Shown here in pieces: positions 12,601 to 24,290 of a stretch of DNA of 60,297 bases; the stretch's first letter is position 1; each line of letters opens with the position of its first letter. Location: assembly GCA_022925895.1 (NCBI GenBank), contig JAKSYS010000370.1, positions 1 to 60,297 on the forward strand, given 5' to 3'. Position numbers and translations under genes: made by a program. The notes under the pieces are model-generated. The model ran no database searches, was not told where the DNA came from, and worked only from the letters and a program-made list of their open reading frames with translations. Source of the DNA: Fragilaria crotonensis (lineage: Eukaryota > Bacillariophyta > Fragilariophyceae > Fragilariales > Fragilariaceae).

Positions 12601-12704
12601 GTCCGAGTCACGAATTTCAGATTTGTGAACATCTCGCTTCAACGATCATTCGATGAGCACCTCATAAAAAATAAAGCGCAAAAACCGAAAACAACTCTAC
12701 AATC
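12601..12704 (+). promoter_or_regulatory. Conserved promoter of beta-helix gene E
   Basis: It contains CGAGTCACGAATTTCAGATT at 12604-12623, about 100 bp before the expected start, then CTCATAAAA at 12661-12669 and an ACAATC stretch before the start position. It matches F closely and B and C on the other strand in gene orientation. Between this and the B promoter, 11923-12600 holds no gene that I can support. Confidence 0.6.
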
Positions 12705-14119
12705 ATATTCGGCTCAGGTAACGTTACATCGCGCCTACTACTTCTGTGCGCATTCGCTTTGCTCGTCGGACTCGCAACAGGTCAGTCCGTATCGGTGGAT
12801 ACCTATGGTGCGGTTGGTGATGGTGTGACGGATGATACCGACGCTTTGAACTTAGCCTTCTCCCTCGCTCCGCCTGGATCTACAATCCTGATTCCAGCAG
12901 GTCGAACCTACGTCCACACCGACATCGTCGAGATAATAGTTCCATCACTAGTCATCAAAGGAGGCGGTCGCCTTTTGGCGACAAACGAAGCAAGGTCGGG
13001 AGTCTGGATCAACGCTGACAATGTCATCATGGAAGACATCGTTCTCGAAATGAAGAGCACCACGACTCGTTGGGTGTCATGGGAGCAGATGAAGCTTCGA
13101 CTGATGAACTCCCGCGGGATCGTGGTGCGCGGGGTGACCATCGAAGGTGCTGCAGCTGCAGGCATCTACGTCGGCAACACCCACGATTATCTCATAGATC
13201 GAGTAACCGTGAGAAACACTCGTGCTGATGCGATACATAACACAGAGGCATCAAGCTTTGGAACTATCATTCGACCAGACATATTCAACTCGGGAGATGA
13301 TGGGGTAGCATTTGTGTCCTACAGGAGGGATGGATCACAGGTCAACAATATGGTATTGCAGTCACCCAAGTTCCGGTTGCAAAGATTGGTCGAGGCTTCT
13401 CAGTCGTCGGTTCCCGTGACATCGTCATGAATGATCTTTATGGCGAGGATAGCGACGCCGCATCACTGTACGTTGGCTGTGAGCCATACTTTGATACCTT
13501 TGGCGTCAGCAATGTACAGGTGAACGGTGGCTTATTTTATCGGTCAAACAAGAATCAAGAGTGGGATCGCCAAGGCTCCGTCCACATTTTCAATGGTCGA
13601 CCAGATGAAGTTATCCGAAACATCAATATCAACAACATTCGATCTGTGAATACGAAAGGTAACCAATCGCACGAAATTGGTATCCAGTCTTCAGGATCTG
13701 GCGGTGTTTTCGGTGTTGTCTTGCGGGACATGACCATGTCTGGAGGTCCATCGAAAGCGTTTTACTCGGAATCTCCGTCGTCGTCGTACCGCACGCTTCA
13801 ATGGGTACAGAATGGGCAAGCTCTCAGTGATCAAGGTTCTCTCGTCATTGGTCCACGGACAACTCCTCCGTCTGCTGCGCGGACTAATTCGCCCATCAAT
13901 GCACCAACGAATCGACCAACAAGTCGACCGACAAAGCGACCAACAAGTCGACTATCGAGTGCACCAACCAACGCTGCCACGGGATCATCCACAAATGGTC
14001 GATTCGTCGTGCCCACACGTTCACCGACCGCACGGCCGACGACACGTGCACCAACAAGAAGGGTACCAACCAAAAAGCCAAACAAGTCGAAAAACCTGTT
14101 CCTCAGACCCACGAATTAA
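12705..14119 (+). pseudogene. Secreted beta-helix protein E with Pro-Thr rich tail; start lost, one frameshift
   Basis: By alignment with B, C and F the start should be at 12705, but the codon reads ATA (ATA TTC GGC TCA). Downstream the frame encodes the usual signal peptide (RLLLLCAFALLVGLATG), YGAVGDGVTDD and the helix, with SGDDGVAF intact at about 13290-13306. The A-run at 13381-13383 is one base shorter than in F and shifts the frame. The protein resumes from about 13400 (MNDLYGEDSDAAS) to the stop at 14119. The last 80 residues are a Pro-Thr tail of NRPTSRPTKRPTSR type. It is most like F, and its divergent partner is B. A non-ATG start or an upstream exon cannot be excluded. Confidence 0.8.
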
Positions 14120-15066
14120 CAATATACTCTGAAGCAGCGAAATGTTGGGGACACACATAGTGCGAGAACCGAAGCGTCAATGGAAGGGCGGTGTTGTTTC
14201 CATTTTCTCGTCGTTATGTAGCTGTAATGATTAGTCATGTAATAGAATGCAATACATGTATTCTGCTGCATATGTTTTTCAGGATTATCATTCTCCCGAC
14301 GTATGCAATACAACATCGAAATGACCAAAGGCTGCAAGTGTGCCCAGAGAGCAAAGGGGAATCTGAAACACAATATATCATTTTTTCATATGCTCAAATG
14401 CGAAGTGTGTGAATTTGAGGTTTATTGTCTTGAATAGAACATGCCGAGGACAGCAAACACGGCCAGATCTGAGAAGCTTTTTACTTCGAGCTCTGCGTAG
14501 CTGGGATTCCGACGGTACAAAGCGTGCACCAGGGGACCGATTGGATCATGCGGGACGATATTCCAAAGTTGCTCAGGGAAGAAAAATTGATTGGATGCCA
14601 AAAGACATTCAATGGGCCTTCAGCGCCGAGTGGAGCATTCTTCAGGAACACTTTTATGACAGAAGGCTCAATGCCGGCAAACAAAGCAATGACACGACAG
14701 GTGACGATACATAGCGAAGCATAGTGGGCATAGGATTTTCTCGCCGCTGTAAACTCCGAGTGTATCAAATCTGAGGAGTGAGGAGTGAGGAACACTGCAG
14801 CGGAAAGATGTGTATGTGTATGATATGTATGATATGCATAGATGCACAAGAAGGAGCGTTGATGGTACTATGGTGACGTTTTGCGACCTACGACTATGTA
14901 CGACACCTTGGCCTTGGTACTCCGTACTTGGTAGTACAAGTACTCGTACGGTACAAGGTACTGGAGTACAACCAAAAAAGTGCCTCGAGCCGTTTCGACC
15001 GCTGGAGCCGTTAAACTGGGAGTAAACGCATACAAAGAAAGTCCTTCAATTTCAAGAAATCAACAG
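14120..15066. other. Intergenic, no supported gene
   Basis: Short open frames at 14409-14849 on both strands mirror one another and show no domain. There are GTAC-type palindromes at about 14920-14970 and minor GAGGAGT and TGTATG microrepeats at 14770-14840. Confidence 0.45.
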
Positions 15067-15150
15067 AAATTGCTACAGCCGAGTTGATCTCGGATAAGCT
15101 GCAGATATAAATTGCTACAGCCGAGTTGATCTCGGATAAGCTGCAGATAT
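15067..15150. repeat. Perfect tandem duplication of a 42-bp unit
   Basis: Units 15067-15108 and 15109-15150 are identical. Each contains an inner palindrome, CCGAGTTGATCTCGG. Two identical copies suggest a recent slip or a small binding-site duplication. Confidence 0.85.
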
Positions 15151-16131
15151 GTATGCATATAAAATGATGTCATTTAGAGCGGTGAACAACCCGCTGAGTA
15201 AACTGGGGTTGTGAATGCTGCCACAAGATGTTGAGGGTTGGCAATTTTTGGCCCTCGGGGTTTTCACCCCATTGATCGCGTACCACCAATATGGAAAAAC
15301 TCTGTAGCAGTAGAAAACAAGTACAAGAAGAAAACAAGTACAAGAAATCATCGACGAACTGGGATGAAAAATTCTCAACCGAAGCCCAAAAAGTCGTAAG
15401 GTGTGTATACATTTAAATGAAGTGCCTGGAGCCGATAAATGCAAAAATGAGCTTTGCAAGTTGAGCAACAACTTTGTCATTTCTTGCTTCAGCACAAGAA
15501 TGATTAATGCACTGGATAGTAGTCAAGAACATTTGAACAGTATTTGTAAGCAAACAGAATTGAAATCAAAGCATTTTTGAGCAAGATATCTTTAGTCCAA
15601 CAGGGTTAATATAAATGGCTCCAGGCACTTTTATGTGGTAGTCTCTACTGTTGACATATTTCCACCATGTGGGTACTAGTACACAGGAGGCTACTGTGGC
15701 TGGAAGACAGTATGCATATGCATATCATACCACCATGATCCATGATGATGGCAGACGGCGGGTAAAAATGAGTCTCACGGTCAGTTATGATGTGAGTAAA
15801 ATTATACATCCGAGTTCATTGGAAGAGATGACCTGCAGCTTTCTAAACATATTTCCAGTTGAAATATTGTGAGTATTTTGGTTGGTCATCAATGTGCAAA
15901 AAAAACCATATCTAATTTAACGTGCTGCCGCGGTGTTCGGATTAAAAACACTCGACCCACACGATTAGACACTACCACCGTATGCCGGTAGCGGCTAACA
16001 TACTTGCACGTGTATCCGTGTTAAGACTTGAGACCGAAGTACGAATGAATGGACTTGACCCCTTGAATTGCTTTAGCTTTTGCCCGTTTGATGCTCTGTT
16101 TAATTAAGGGACCGTGAACTGCCAGCCAATT
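15151..16131. other. Intergenic with one conserved 75-bp motif
   Basis: No gene is supported. The segment 15898-15972 (an A-run, then ACGTGCTG, CCGCGGTG, CTCGACC and AGACAC) recurs in degenerate form at 47500-47581. On the minus strand it ends in a T-run, as a Pol III transcript would. The end of the LINE-like element lies near 16131; no poly-A tail or target duplication was found. Confidence 0.4.
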
Positions 16132-16890
16132 TTAATTATAAGCCACTGTTTTGGTGAAATGTTCTGCAAGATAGCGATGTAATAGTTGTTGGACACTGGG
16201 TTCCATCTGATTCCGGTAGTCGTATAGGTCAGTTAGCGTACGTTCGACCACTCGCCGCTCCGCCTGCGTTTGTAACCGAGCGTCAGCGCCGTGGAGAGCC
16301 TTATTGCGCAAAGCCCAGAGGAGAAACCATTGTTGCCAAATGGAGCGAATGACTGCAATCTGCCATCGCTGGCCTGTGTACCGCTTTGTTTCAATGGTAT
16401 GGGCTGGGCGCGCATAGTACTCGTCCTGGTGTGAGCCCGATTCTTGGCTGAACCGGCCCAAGAAGACGATATGATTCCAACCTATGGCATTTTGTTGAAA
16501 CACCAATCTTCGGATTGATGGGGATGCATTGGGAAGGTGGAGTTGGTAAGCTGTTTCGGCATGTGGGTGGGCCCACCACTCACGGATAACTTTAAGCAAC
16601 AAAGCATGGAGTTGGGGCATGGTGTCCGAGTCCTGCATTTCTTGTCGACAGTCAAAATGAAAGACTGACGCCAGGAGTCGAGCGAGATGCCGCGGACAAC
16701 AGATGATGTGCTGCCAGCTTTCCACGTGGGTGTTGCTTAGTGTCGTTGCATAGCTTTGCCATGAGCATGCCAGTTGACCACCGCCATAGTAGTTTGCGGT
16801 GTCCACGATTAGCGCTCCTGAATGTGGGCTTGTAACGCGGGCGCCGTTGCTTGGTATCGTAAGGCGACTTCATAGTGTGTAGTAACTGTC
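16132..16890 (-). pseudogene. LINE-like C-terminal region after RNase H
   Basis: The frame 16132-16806 (224 residues) ends the element. It has an aromatic, helical pattern, QNAIGWNHIVFLGRFS then WQIAVIRSIWQQWFLLWALR with RNKALHG, which I associate with the tail of diatom LINE-like polyproteins. Function is unknown. The upstream join to RNase H is frameshifted. Confidence 0.5.
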
Positions 16891-16893
16891 CCA

Positions 16894-17472
16894 TTAGGAA
16901 ATTCTGTGAACACCCGCCCATTCGGTCATTAACACATCTGGTCGAGACTGTCCGAATTTGCGTTGGTATCTCAAGGCTTGAGCATCGGCATCGACGTTTA
17001 ATTGCGCGAGGAGGGATAAATGCCGATAAGGAAAGTCGCGATCCTGGTGACCTTTGACGTGTTGGAGAGCTAGTTGTGGCATGTCGTGAAGAAGGGCCTG
17101 GCTACCCCGGAGAACATCCCACTCTGGAAGCGTTGGCTCCAATGGGAAACTGGGGATTGTTGCCATGTCCGTGTCAGAGGGTACTGTTGCACCATTCAGA
17201 GATGCTGCTGGGGCTTGTTTCTGCTGAACCGTATCAATCAAACTCTGACTGTCGGTTGCTACGATGCCGAGCCATTGATCATGTTTCCCCGTAAACTCAG
17301 CCAAACGACAAAGGAAGGCAGCACAAAAGCGATAGGAGACCCTCAGAGCAGTATGCATGAGGGGACGCACTACAGGCAGGTCCCATTCCATAAGCGCATC
17401 ACTCACCCTGATCGGTACTGAGTGCCCAACCAAAAGCACCTTGAATTTGATGCCAATCCGAACCGTCACCAA
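16894..17472 (-). pseudogene. LINE-like RNase H domain
   Basis: The frame shows the RNase H pattern WLGIVATDSQSLIDTV (active-site Asp) and, about 75 residues on, LQHVKGHQDRDF with NVDADAQA (His and Asp of the C-terminal active-site loop). The first strand lies in another frame upstream (17399-17677). RNase H would remove the RNA template after first-strand synthesis. Confidence 0.7.
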
Positions 17473-17630
17473 CAGCTCGAATACCGTGCTCGAGCGCGAC
17501 TGCGACCATAAACGGATCGTCGGTCAGTTCAACATGATCCAAAAGTTCTTTTTCCCAGCTGGGAAGAGATGCAATATAGTGGGTAAACGTGCCGGCTATC
17601 GGTGGGCTGTGAGTCTCGAGCGTGTGACTT

Positions 17631-18679
17631 TCATGAACAATTTTCCAACGCTGTGGCATGTGTTGGAACGCTAGCATCGGGACGGCTTGAGGAGGCAGCT
17701 CTACCCAAGCCTTGGAGATGTGTGTCTCTCAAAAGAGACGTTCCGAGATCAGGGTGCATTTGATATGTCTGTCTTGTATCTGGACCCACAACCGGCCTGA
17801 AAACCGATAGGCCGGATGACGCTGGCATAGTTTGTGAAGCGGAGAACCCAATCACCTAGGGGTTGAATCAGGTGGCCGTCTCGTGTACTCCAAAGGAGAT
17901 TCGCCGCCTTCCACAATTTCCAAGCAGCAGACTTGGATGGTCTCTCTGATAGATGGATGTGCCACAGGTATAGCTACTGATGCATGAATGATTCCCGAAG
18001 TCTTATTGTGGTCCAGCTTTCGTCCGTTTATACACGTCAGGTCCGACAGCGTTACTGCCTTCAGATACAAGCGACAATAGTTAAGCTTACAAATCTCAAC
18101 AGAGGTGAATTTCCCCGAGGATAGAATCACATCCATGATGCAAAAATCATGTAATCGTTGGAGCTCTGGCAAGTATGGAGTGTCGAGACGAAGCTTGGCG
18201 TTGATAGTCGCCAAAAACGAACGCAGAGAACGTAACCATTTTGATTCAAGGTGCGGAAAAGGATCATGAACGCAATCCAGAAACGAGAAAGAGACGCCAA
18301 CCTGTGCCTGAAACCATGAAACAGTGATGTGAAGCAACTTCCCTGCAGTAGACTGTTTCCGCCACTGTCGAATAAACGTCATGACCTGTGAGATACCTCG
18401 TTGGACTGAAAGAGACCGAAAACAAGCTCCGCCTAAAGCCAAAGGTCCGAACAAGATTGCCTTCTTCGTGTTCCGATTGAAGCCGCATCGAGGAACGATG
18501 ATGGACATAGCCTTCCGCTGCACACTGTCGAGACACTGCGGTGTGAGGGACGAACAAGCGAGCGGATAACACACTGCGGGTAAGTAACAGGCGTAGTAAA
18601 ACGTCCACGCCTCCCGTCGGGTAAGAGGAGTCACCCACAAGAATTCTGTGAGAGTATGCTCTTGTGCTTCAGCTGTCAA
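17631..18679 (-). pseudogene. LINE-like thumb and connection region
   Basis: The frame 17852-18679 (275 residues) continues directly from the reverse transcriptase in another phase, overlapping by four bases. It has the usual post-polymerase pattern of these elements: RREAWTFYYACYLPAVCYPL, then SVQRKAMSIIVPRCGFNRNT and GPLALGGACFRSL. A short further piece lies at 17631-17855. No catalytic motif is expected here. Confidence 0.65.
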
Positions 18680-19911
18680 TATTGTTCTTGTTGGGTCCCC
18701 GGAGGGTCTTTGTAATTACCCAGTGTCTTGTGAGCCGTGTATGCTGGGAGTATTTGCAAGGCTTTGGTTTCCTGCGCTTGACGATCCCATACTTTGATAG
18801 ACACATCATTCGATGAATGTGCTGGAACCAAGACCGGGGCACCTGTCAGAGAAAATTGCCATTGGAGTATGTGACTGGAACACTTGTTTAATTCAAGAGA
18901 CCCCCCGCTTGCGTGTAACACATCTGTCCAGTATTGAGCATTCTCTTGTGCTTGCGAAACGACGATGCTTTGCATAGTCTCCCGAGATCCATCCCTGCTA
19001 AACAAATTTGTTTGTCCATTGCAACCGTCAACGAAACCAATAAGTCCCAGCAGAGCTTGTACGAGTCCGTGAGTATCCCAACACGTGGCCCGGTGCGCCC
19101 GAGTATCGTAGCAATCGAACAAGGTACTGGAAAGGAAGCACCAAATGGCTGGAGAGTTGGCACTTCCTTGTCCAGTGCCGTATAATGGGAACGCAGGTTC
19201 ATGATGGTACCCGGTGGCAGATATGCCCAGCTCGGTGCGCACATGGAAGTCTGCCTGCTCCAGAGTAGACGCATTGCATGCAGTGGCAGCCGGAGGAACA
19301 CCATATTTCTGACTGACGGTCATCCCGAGGTTAGGAATGATACGGTCGTAACACGCAGTGACATCGTAAGTTGTGAGAACCAATGGTTTACGAGTTGCTT
19401 GGGAGATTTCGAGTTGAAGTTCTTCAATGAAGACCGGCTCGGTGGCGTTTCGAAATGGGCGAGAACCAAATTGGCCATCGTTCAGCAATCGCAGATCTTC
19501 GGCTTGATGCATCGCTTCTCTCCACTTAATCCCAAGAAACAAATTGAAGAGAAACAAATTGAAGTCTGCTTCATACATGTGAATCACTCGCGTTCGATGT
19601 AGCCTAACATTGTCTGGATCTTTAAACAACATAGTATTGACAACTTTTTTCCAACGTTGAAACGAATATCCTCGTTCGAGGGCGAAGTTGAGAATCTCCA
19701 ACCACAGTGTGCGGATAGATCGCTGCTTAAAATCCAAATCGTTGCGTCTTGCTTTGAACTCAGGGGTCAAATCCTCATCGGAAGCGTCGGAGGAAAACGA
19801 GTGGCGTGCGATAAGAGATTTATAATAATGTCCTAAACGCATACCTGATGGGGAGGTGGTAGTTGATTCGGACCAAAGTTTCAATTTGGCGCAAAAATCG
19901 TCATCATTCAT
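18676..19911 (-). pseudogene. LINE-like reverse transcriptase, catalytic Asp replaced by Gly
   Basis: A 411-residue frame carries reverse transcriptase motifs in order: TTYDVTACYDR (motif A, catalytic Asp), YGTGQGSANSPAIW (motif B), and IGFVDGCNGQTN at the motif C position. Active enzymes have two Asp in motif C (FVDD or YADD). Here the second is Gly, coded GGT on the minus strand at 19024-19026, one base away from an Asp codon. The polymerase should therefore be inactive. The fingers region (SGMRLGHYYK, DGQFGSRPFRNATEP) is well kept. Confidence 0.85.
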
Positions 19912-20314
19912 AATAGGCCGGCGGGTAGTATCTTGAAATGCCTCGTGGGCATATCAAAGGTGATGGATAAGCATTTGAACGCTGTCGTTGTAGTCCGTTA
20001 CATCGAATTCCCCACGCAGCTTTTGATATTGTGCGGCGCTTATTCCAGTATACCCTAGCAATTCAGACAATGGGGGGACAGTGAACGGTGTCCCATGCTG
20101 TGCCTGACCAAAATGAAGCCGGTTTCTTTCTTGCTTGGAGGAGACGAGGAATGATATCCGATGGGACGTCAATTTGTTGCCGTTGCGTACATGTCTTTTG
20201 ATCGTTGCTCTGATGCAGAGGAATCTCTAGACGTACGACACCCAACCGAGTGTTCTTTGCCCGGACGTTTCTAAGCTTCTTGGTGACTGCTTTGATGTCT
20301 TCTGCTTTCTGAAG

Positions 20315-20944
20315 TCAACGTAATTGCTGTGCGGTTTCTTTATCCGAAACTCGGATCGAAGACTCCAATTCTTGGATTCTTTGTCGACGTTCGGCATCGC
20401 GAGTGACGTAACTTTCCTTGACGATGCGACGTATTTCGCAATGTGCGAGGCGAAGCAAGCGAGAACACTGACCTTGAGTACGTGGAACTTCGTCTTCAGG
20501 GAATTCGGCGGCATACTCATGAAGAAGTCCAGAAACGTCGAAATGAGTCCGGATGGCAGAAAGGCATTTCCGAGTGGATTGAACGCGAGGACGTCGTGCT
20601 CGGGATAATTGTTTCGACCAAGCATGCTCACCGAACGGTGGTATGGAGGATTCCGCAGATAGACTCGCAGCGAGGACGTCGCGGTCCAGTCGCTCCGCGA
20701 ATTGATGTCTGTTGCCTGGAAAGGTGAACCGGCGGCTTCTAGCGAATGCATTATGAGCTTCCAGAAGTTGGTATGTGCGATCGATATACGCTGTAACCTG
20801 ATGCACGTTATTGGCTCTTAACATTTGGCGAGTGTGTGTAACGAGATCTGGGGTAGAGCTCCCGAAGAGTTTTGCCGTGTCAAAGTCGAGGGAAAAACCG
20901 CGATGATCAGATGACAATCTGGCGTTAAACGATTCGTAGCCCAT
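20315..20944 (-). CDS. LINE-like linker between endonuclease and reverse transcriptase
   Basis: A 209-residue frame begins with the last endonuclease strand (SSDHRGFSLDFDTAKLFG). It is followed by a helical, Arg/Glu-rich region (DAERRQRIQELESSIRV) as found between the endonuclease and polymerase of many LINEs. Between 20315 and 19911 the frame is broken again and short pieces continue the polymerase N-terminus. Confidence 0.6.
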   Translation of the reverse strand: MGYESFNARLSSDHRGFSLDFDTAKLFGSSTPDLVTHTRQMLRANNVHQVTAYIDRTYQLLEAHNAFARSRRFTFPGNRHQFAERLDRDVLAASLSAESSIPPFGEHAWSKQLSRARRPRVQSTRKCLSAIRTHFDVSGLLHEYAAEFPEDEVPRTQGQCSRLLRLAHCEIRRIVKESYVTRDAERRQRIQELESSIRVSDKETAQQLR

Positions 20945-20949
20945 TAAGG

Positions 20950-21835
20950 TCAGGGCGTCACGAACTCGTAAACTTCCGAGTGCATAATCGAGACATTTGG
21001 AGCCTCTGGAGTACGTTGCGGGAACCTGGGAGGAATGCTGAGAAGGGCCGAGGTTGACCAGATGAAGTTCGCCAGCAACGAAACGTAATCCATCTGGGTC
21101 TGAACCAAAGGATTTGTTGAAATCTCCACTAGAAGGATAGCATAACCTTCTCTTTGATAGCTCCGTAATGTGGATAGAAGGTCACGTCGAAAGGCAGACC
21201 TTGGATTAGTAGTGACCGGATCCTGAGATTGCAGGAGGAGGCTGCAGTGTTGACCTGCTACCGTGAGGTTCCATTCGTGGCCTCTTTTTCCACCGGTTGG
21301 TATGCTGACACGAGGACTACCTTGGTTCCCGACCTTCCGGAGAATTCTTGTATAACCCACCGGCCCCATCGATCTTGGATTTGATTATCAATTCGACCCG
21401 AAAGATGACTAGTTAATAACAACGTACCGCCAGGTTTATATTGGGTAGAGAATGGAATTGGCGTGGTGCCCGCGATAACTTTGTGTTGTCCCAGTACTGT
21501 TGAACGGTGTCGTATAAGGTACTACGAACTCGCATTTTGGTGACATCGAGATTATGCTCTTGACCACAAAAAATGTCAGCTTGGGTTTCTTGAACGACTT
21601 GAGAGACATCATTCAATTGGCCTCCGCGTTGGTCGAGTGACAAACCGTTCACATTTTGAACATAAATGCGCGTCTGGTTCTGTGCTTTCTGTGCAAGGAC
21701 ATCCCCCCATGGGTGATTTTCCCGCTGATTTCTTCTTGTCAGACGATTTGGTCGGCGAGAGACTGTGCTGGAGGATTCCCATTGCAACGGGGTTCTACTA
21801 AACAGGTTTTTCCATTGTTCTTTGGCTCTTTCCAA
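20950..21835 (-). pseudogene. LINE-like endonuclease domain, frameshifted
   Basis: The frame at 21413-21835 includes IYVQNVNGLSLDQRGGQLND and ADIFCGQEHNLD, the N-terminal strand Asn and the helix-strand Glu of the exonuclease-endonuclease-phosphatase fold used by LINEs to nick target DNA. The domain continues in another frame after 21413. The closing SDHR motif, which carries the catalytic His, appears in the start of the next piece (LSSDHRGFSLDFD, about 20900). At least two indels break it. Confidence 0.7.
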
Positions 21836-21916
21836 TGAGTCAGCAGTGTCCTGAGCCCTCGCTCCGTACTAGGGCAGGGTCATCGGTTGTGTGAACGAGG
21901 CTTACTGGAGGATTGC

Positions 21917-23680
21917 TCATGCTCCATCCGCTCCAGCTAGATCCAAGGAAATTTTGTATTGTAGATCTAGGTGAGCTGTGTGTTGATGGGTGTGTTGTGC
22001 AGGAGCCGCCGAAGGGTTGACCAAGGCGTTTGGCAGAGGGTGCTCTTCCTGCGTCAATTGAACCTGAGTATCATCCTGATGATTGAAGGCGTCTTCTAGA
22101 TTTGCGTATACATCCATAAAATCTGATCGCGGAGGTACTTCGATCTCACTGGAGGTTTTTTGTTCGCAAGATGCCTGCTGGAATTTATCTTCGCCTTTGT
22201 TAGTCGAACAAAATTTCTTGTTTTCAGGGGAATGGAGGGCCATTGATGAAGCCGTAGACTGAACTGATGCTTTAGACGCAGACGAGGACCCTGAAGTGGA
22301 GCTCGATTACTCGTCGAACAGGAGTTGTGCAAGATTAGTCCAGCGTGGTACTATGTGGCTTGGGAGGCTCCGCTGCATGTGGGCCGTGTGCACAACTGTG
22401 TGTTGGTCATCTTTGCAAAGTGCTCTCATAAATCGAGTATTGTTGCTGACATCGTATGCTGACTCTCCATATTGGATAAGAGGCGTTGGTTCAATACATC
22501 AAATTGTTGTGATGTATATGTCTTTATGTTTTCCATATCAACCGACATTTGTTGTTGAGTCTGATTTGCTTCCTTCATTTGTGCGGTTGCGAAGTCTAAC
22601 TTGTCACTAACGGCAGTCACTTGTTGATCCAGATTGTCTATCCGCTTCAATTGATGTTCCATTGAAAGGAGTTGATCGGCTGACTTCTTGCTAGAGACCT
22701 CTAATGCATGTAGCTTTCGTTGCGCTGATTGCTCATGCTCATGAAATCGCGTATCTGTCGTCACCGAAGTTCTCGAAGCTCGGGTGAGCGAGTGAGTAGA
22801 CGCTGTACTACCATCCTTGGTACCGAGGGGAGCTATGTCCACTGGCGCTTTGTTGATCAACGTCGGCCGCCCTCCCTGGTGGAACTGGCAGCTTTGTACG
22901 ATCACCACAGGGTTGAGTAGTTTGGGAATTTTCCGCTGGGGTCGGCCAAGAGGATCGAGGAGGTGAGCGTCGCTGAACTTTAGAGAAGTGGGCTCCGTTA
23001 TCGTCGTTCTTGCTGCCTCCTGTAAACTGGGGTTGTGTATGCGTGGGAGCTTGTTGCCACACCGACGCTGCGGACAATTGTTCAAAGAACGAGACATGAG
23101 CTTGCATTTCCGCCTGGATATGAATAACATCAGGTAGCCCCAGTAGGTTGTCACAAAAGCTGGCTTCTCGATGGCTTGGTGGATACAAGCTCAATTTGTA
23201 GTGTCGCCACGCGCGGGTAGCAACATCTAAGTAGTGGCTCGGCACTAGCAAGTATGCTTTATGATCCAGGTGTCCATTTACAACATCGCATAGTGCTGGA
23301 GAAGAATTGTCTGGCGCCATAATGGTGGACATCCACTCTCTCGCAGATCGCTCCCGTGTGGTGCCATCCGCATTGAATTCCGTACGCCGTTGGTCTAAAT
23401 GGTTAACCTGGGGAGACATTGGTATTGCCTTGAGGGACCGTGCCCATTTTTTGTGAAATTGAAAATGGCCTTTGATTTTATCTTCGGACATAGTGCCTAG
23501 AGCGTAGCGCGGAATAAACATAGCACTACCATGGCCTGTTAACACCGGGAGTAGCGCTTGACACAAGGGTGTGACATGTTTCTCCCCACACTGAATACGA
23601 AGATGAGGAATCGGTTGGTCCATTGGCATCTTTTTGTGTCGCACAACGTCGAAGTACGTTTTCATTTTCTGGGAGAACAC
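21917..23680 (-). pseudogene. LINE-like ORF1 section with coiled coil, frameshifted
   Basis: Three pieces in different frames read as one protein: 22808-23680 (begins MFSQKMKTYFDVVRHKK), about 22426-22800, and 21917-22243. The middle piece carries a clear heptad-type coiled coil (QRKLHALEVSSKKSADQLL to MSVDMENIKTYTSQQ, about 90 residues), typical of LINE ORF1 or gag-like proteins that trimerise and bind RNA. The first piece includes DVIHIQAEMQAHVSFFEQ and a Pro/Ser-rich spacer. Frames break near 22810 and 22330. Confidence 0.6.
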
Positions 23681-24282
23681 TGCGCAGGAATTGGGTGTAG
23701 CGTGAGAGATGGGTAGTGTTTGGTGCTTTCAACTGTAGCTACGTAACCTGCCGTAACCATTTTTCCGCTGTTGCTCGTTGAGTTTGAGATAGAAACTTCT
23801 ATCTGTTGGGACTTAAAGAATGTGATCATAGCTTTGGAGCGCATCCACTGGCCGGGTGTGGTAGTGAACCCGATTCGGAGTCGAAACACAATCCTTTGCT
23901 GAGCGTGAAGAAAAGCAACTACAGGAGAAATGAAATCACGGAGTTCTGATGCAGTCATGGCACTGACGGATTGTGACGCCACTAAATCTTTGCTGTCCCA
24001 GCGGTAGAGTATCCCGACATCGGATGGTATCATATTGCTAATGATCCCATAAATGGAGTCTTCCTTATCACCCTTGTACTTGTGAGTGCGTTCTGGTGGC
24101 GTCCACTTGACTGTGACTCGGTGAGTGCCGTCGTTTGTTGCCACTGTTTTATAGGGAGTGGATTTGGACTGCGTTGCAGAGGGACTCTTGGATAGTGTTT
24201 CAACCTCGAGGATGTCAGATGCTCGTATCTTCCCGTCATCGCTCTCCTCATCGTCTTCAGTCACTGTCATCCTTGCGACCAA
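23662..24282 (-). CDS. LINE-like element, second N-terminal ORF
   Basis: A 206-residue frame begins MVARMTVTEDDEESDDGK, nine bases beyond the stop of the previous frame, and the two may be one reading frame split by an indel. The middle (DSIYGIISNMIPSDVGILYR, then RIVFRLRIGFTTTPGQW) looks like a folded alpha/beta region. The end overlaps the next frame (23680) in a different phase, again suggesting a frameshift. No named domain is recognised. Confidence 0.55.
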   Translation of the reverse strand: MVARMTVTEDDEESDDGKIRASDILEVETLSKSPSATQSKSTPYKTVATNDGTHRVTVKWTPPERTHKYKGDKEDSIYGIISNMIPSDVGILYRWDSKDLVASQSVSAMTASELRDFISPVVAFLHAQQRIVFRLRIGFTTTPGQWMRSKAMITFFKSQQIEVSISNSTSNSGKMVTAGYVATVESTKHYPSLTLHPIPAQCSPRK

Positions 24283-24290
24283 GATTGCTG

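Noticed and set aside
13831-14112. Minus-strand Val/Gly-rich frame opposite the tail of E (and at 38829-39065)
   Set aside because: It is the shadow of the Pro-Thr repeat; repeats stay open on both strands.
15898-15905. A-run as the poly-A tail of the LINE-like element
   Set aside because: The element is on the minus strand, so its tail should be a T-run on the given strand.
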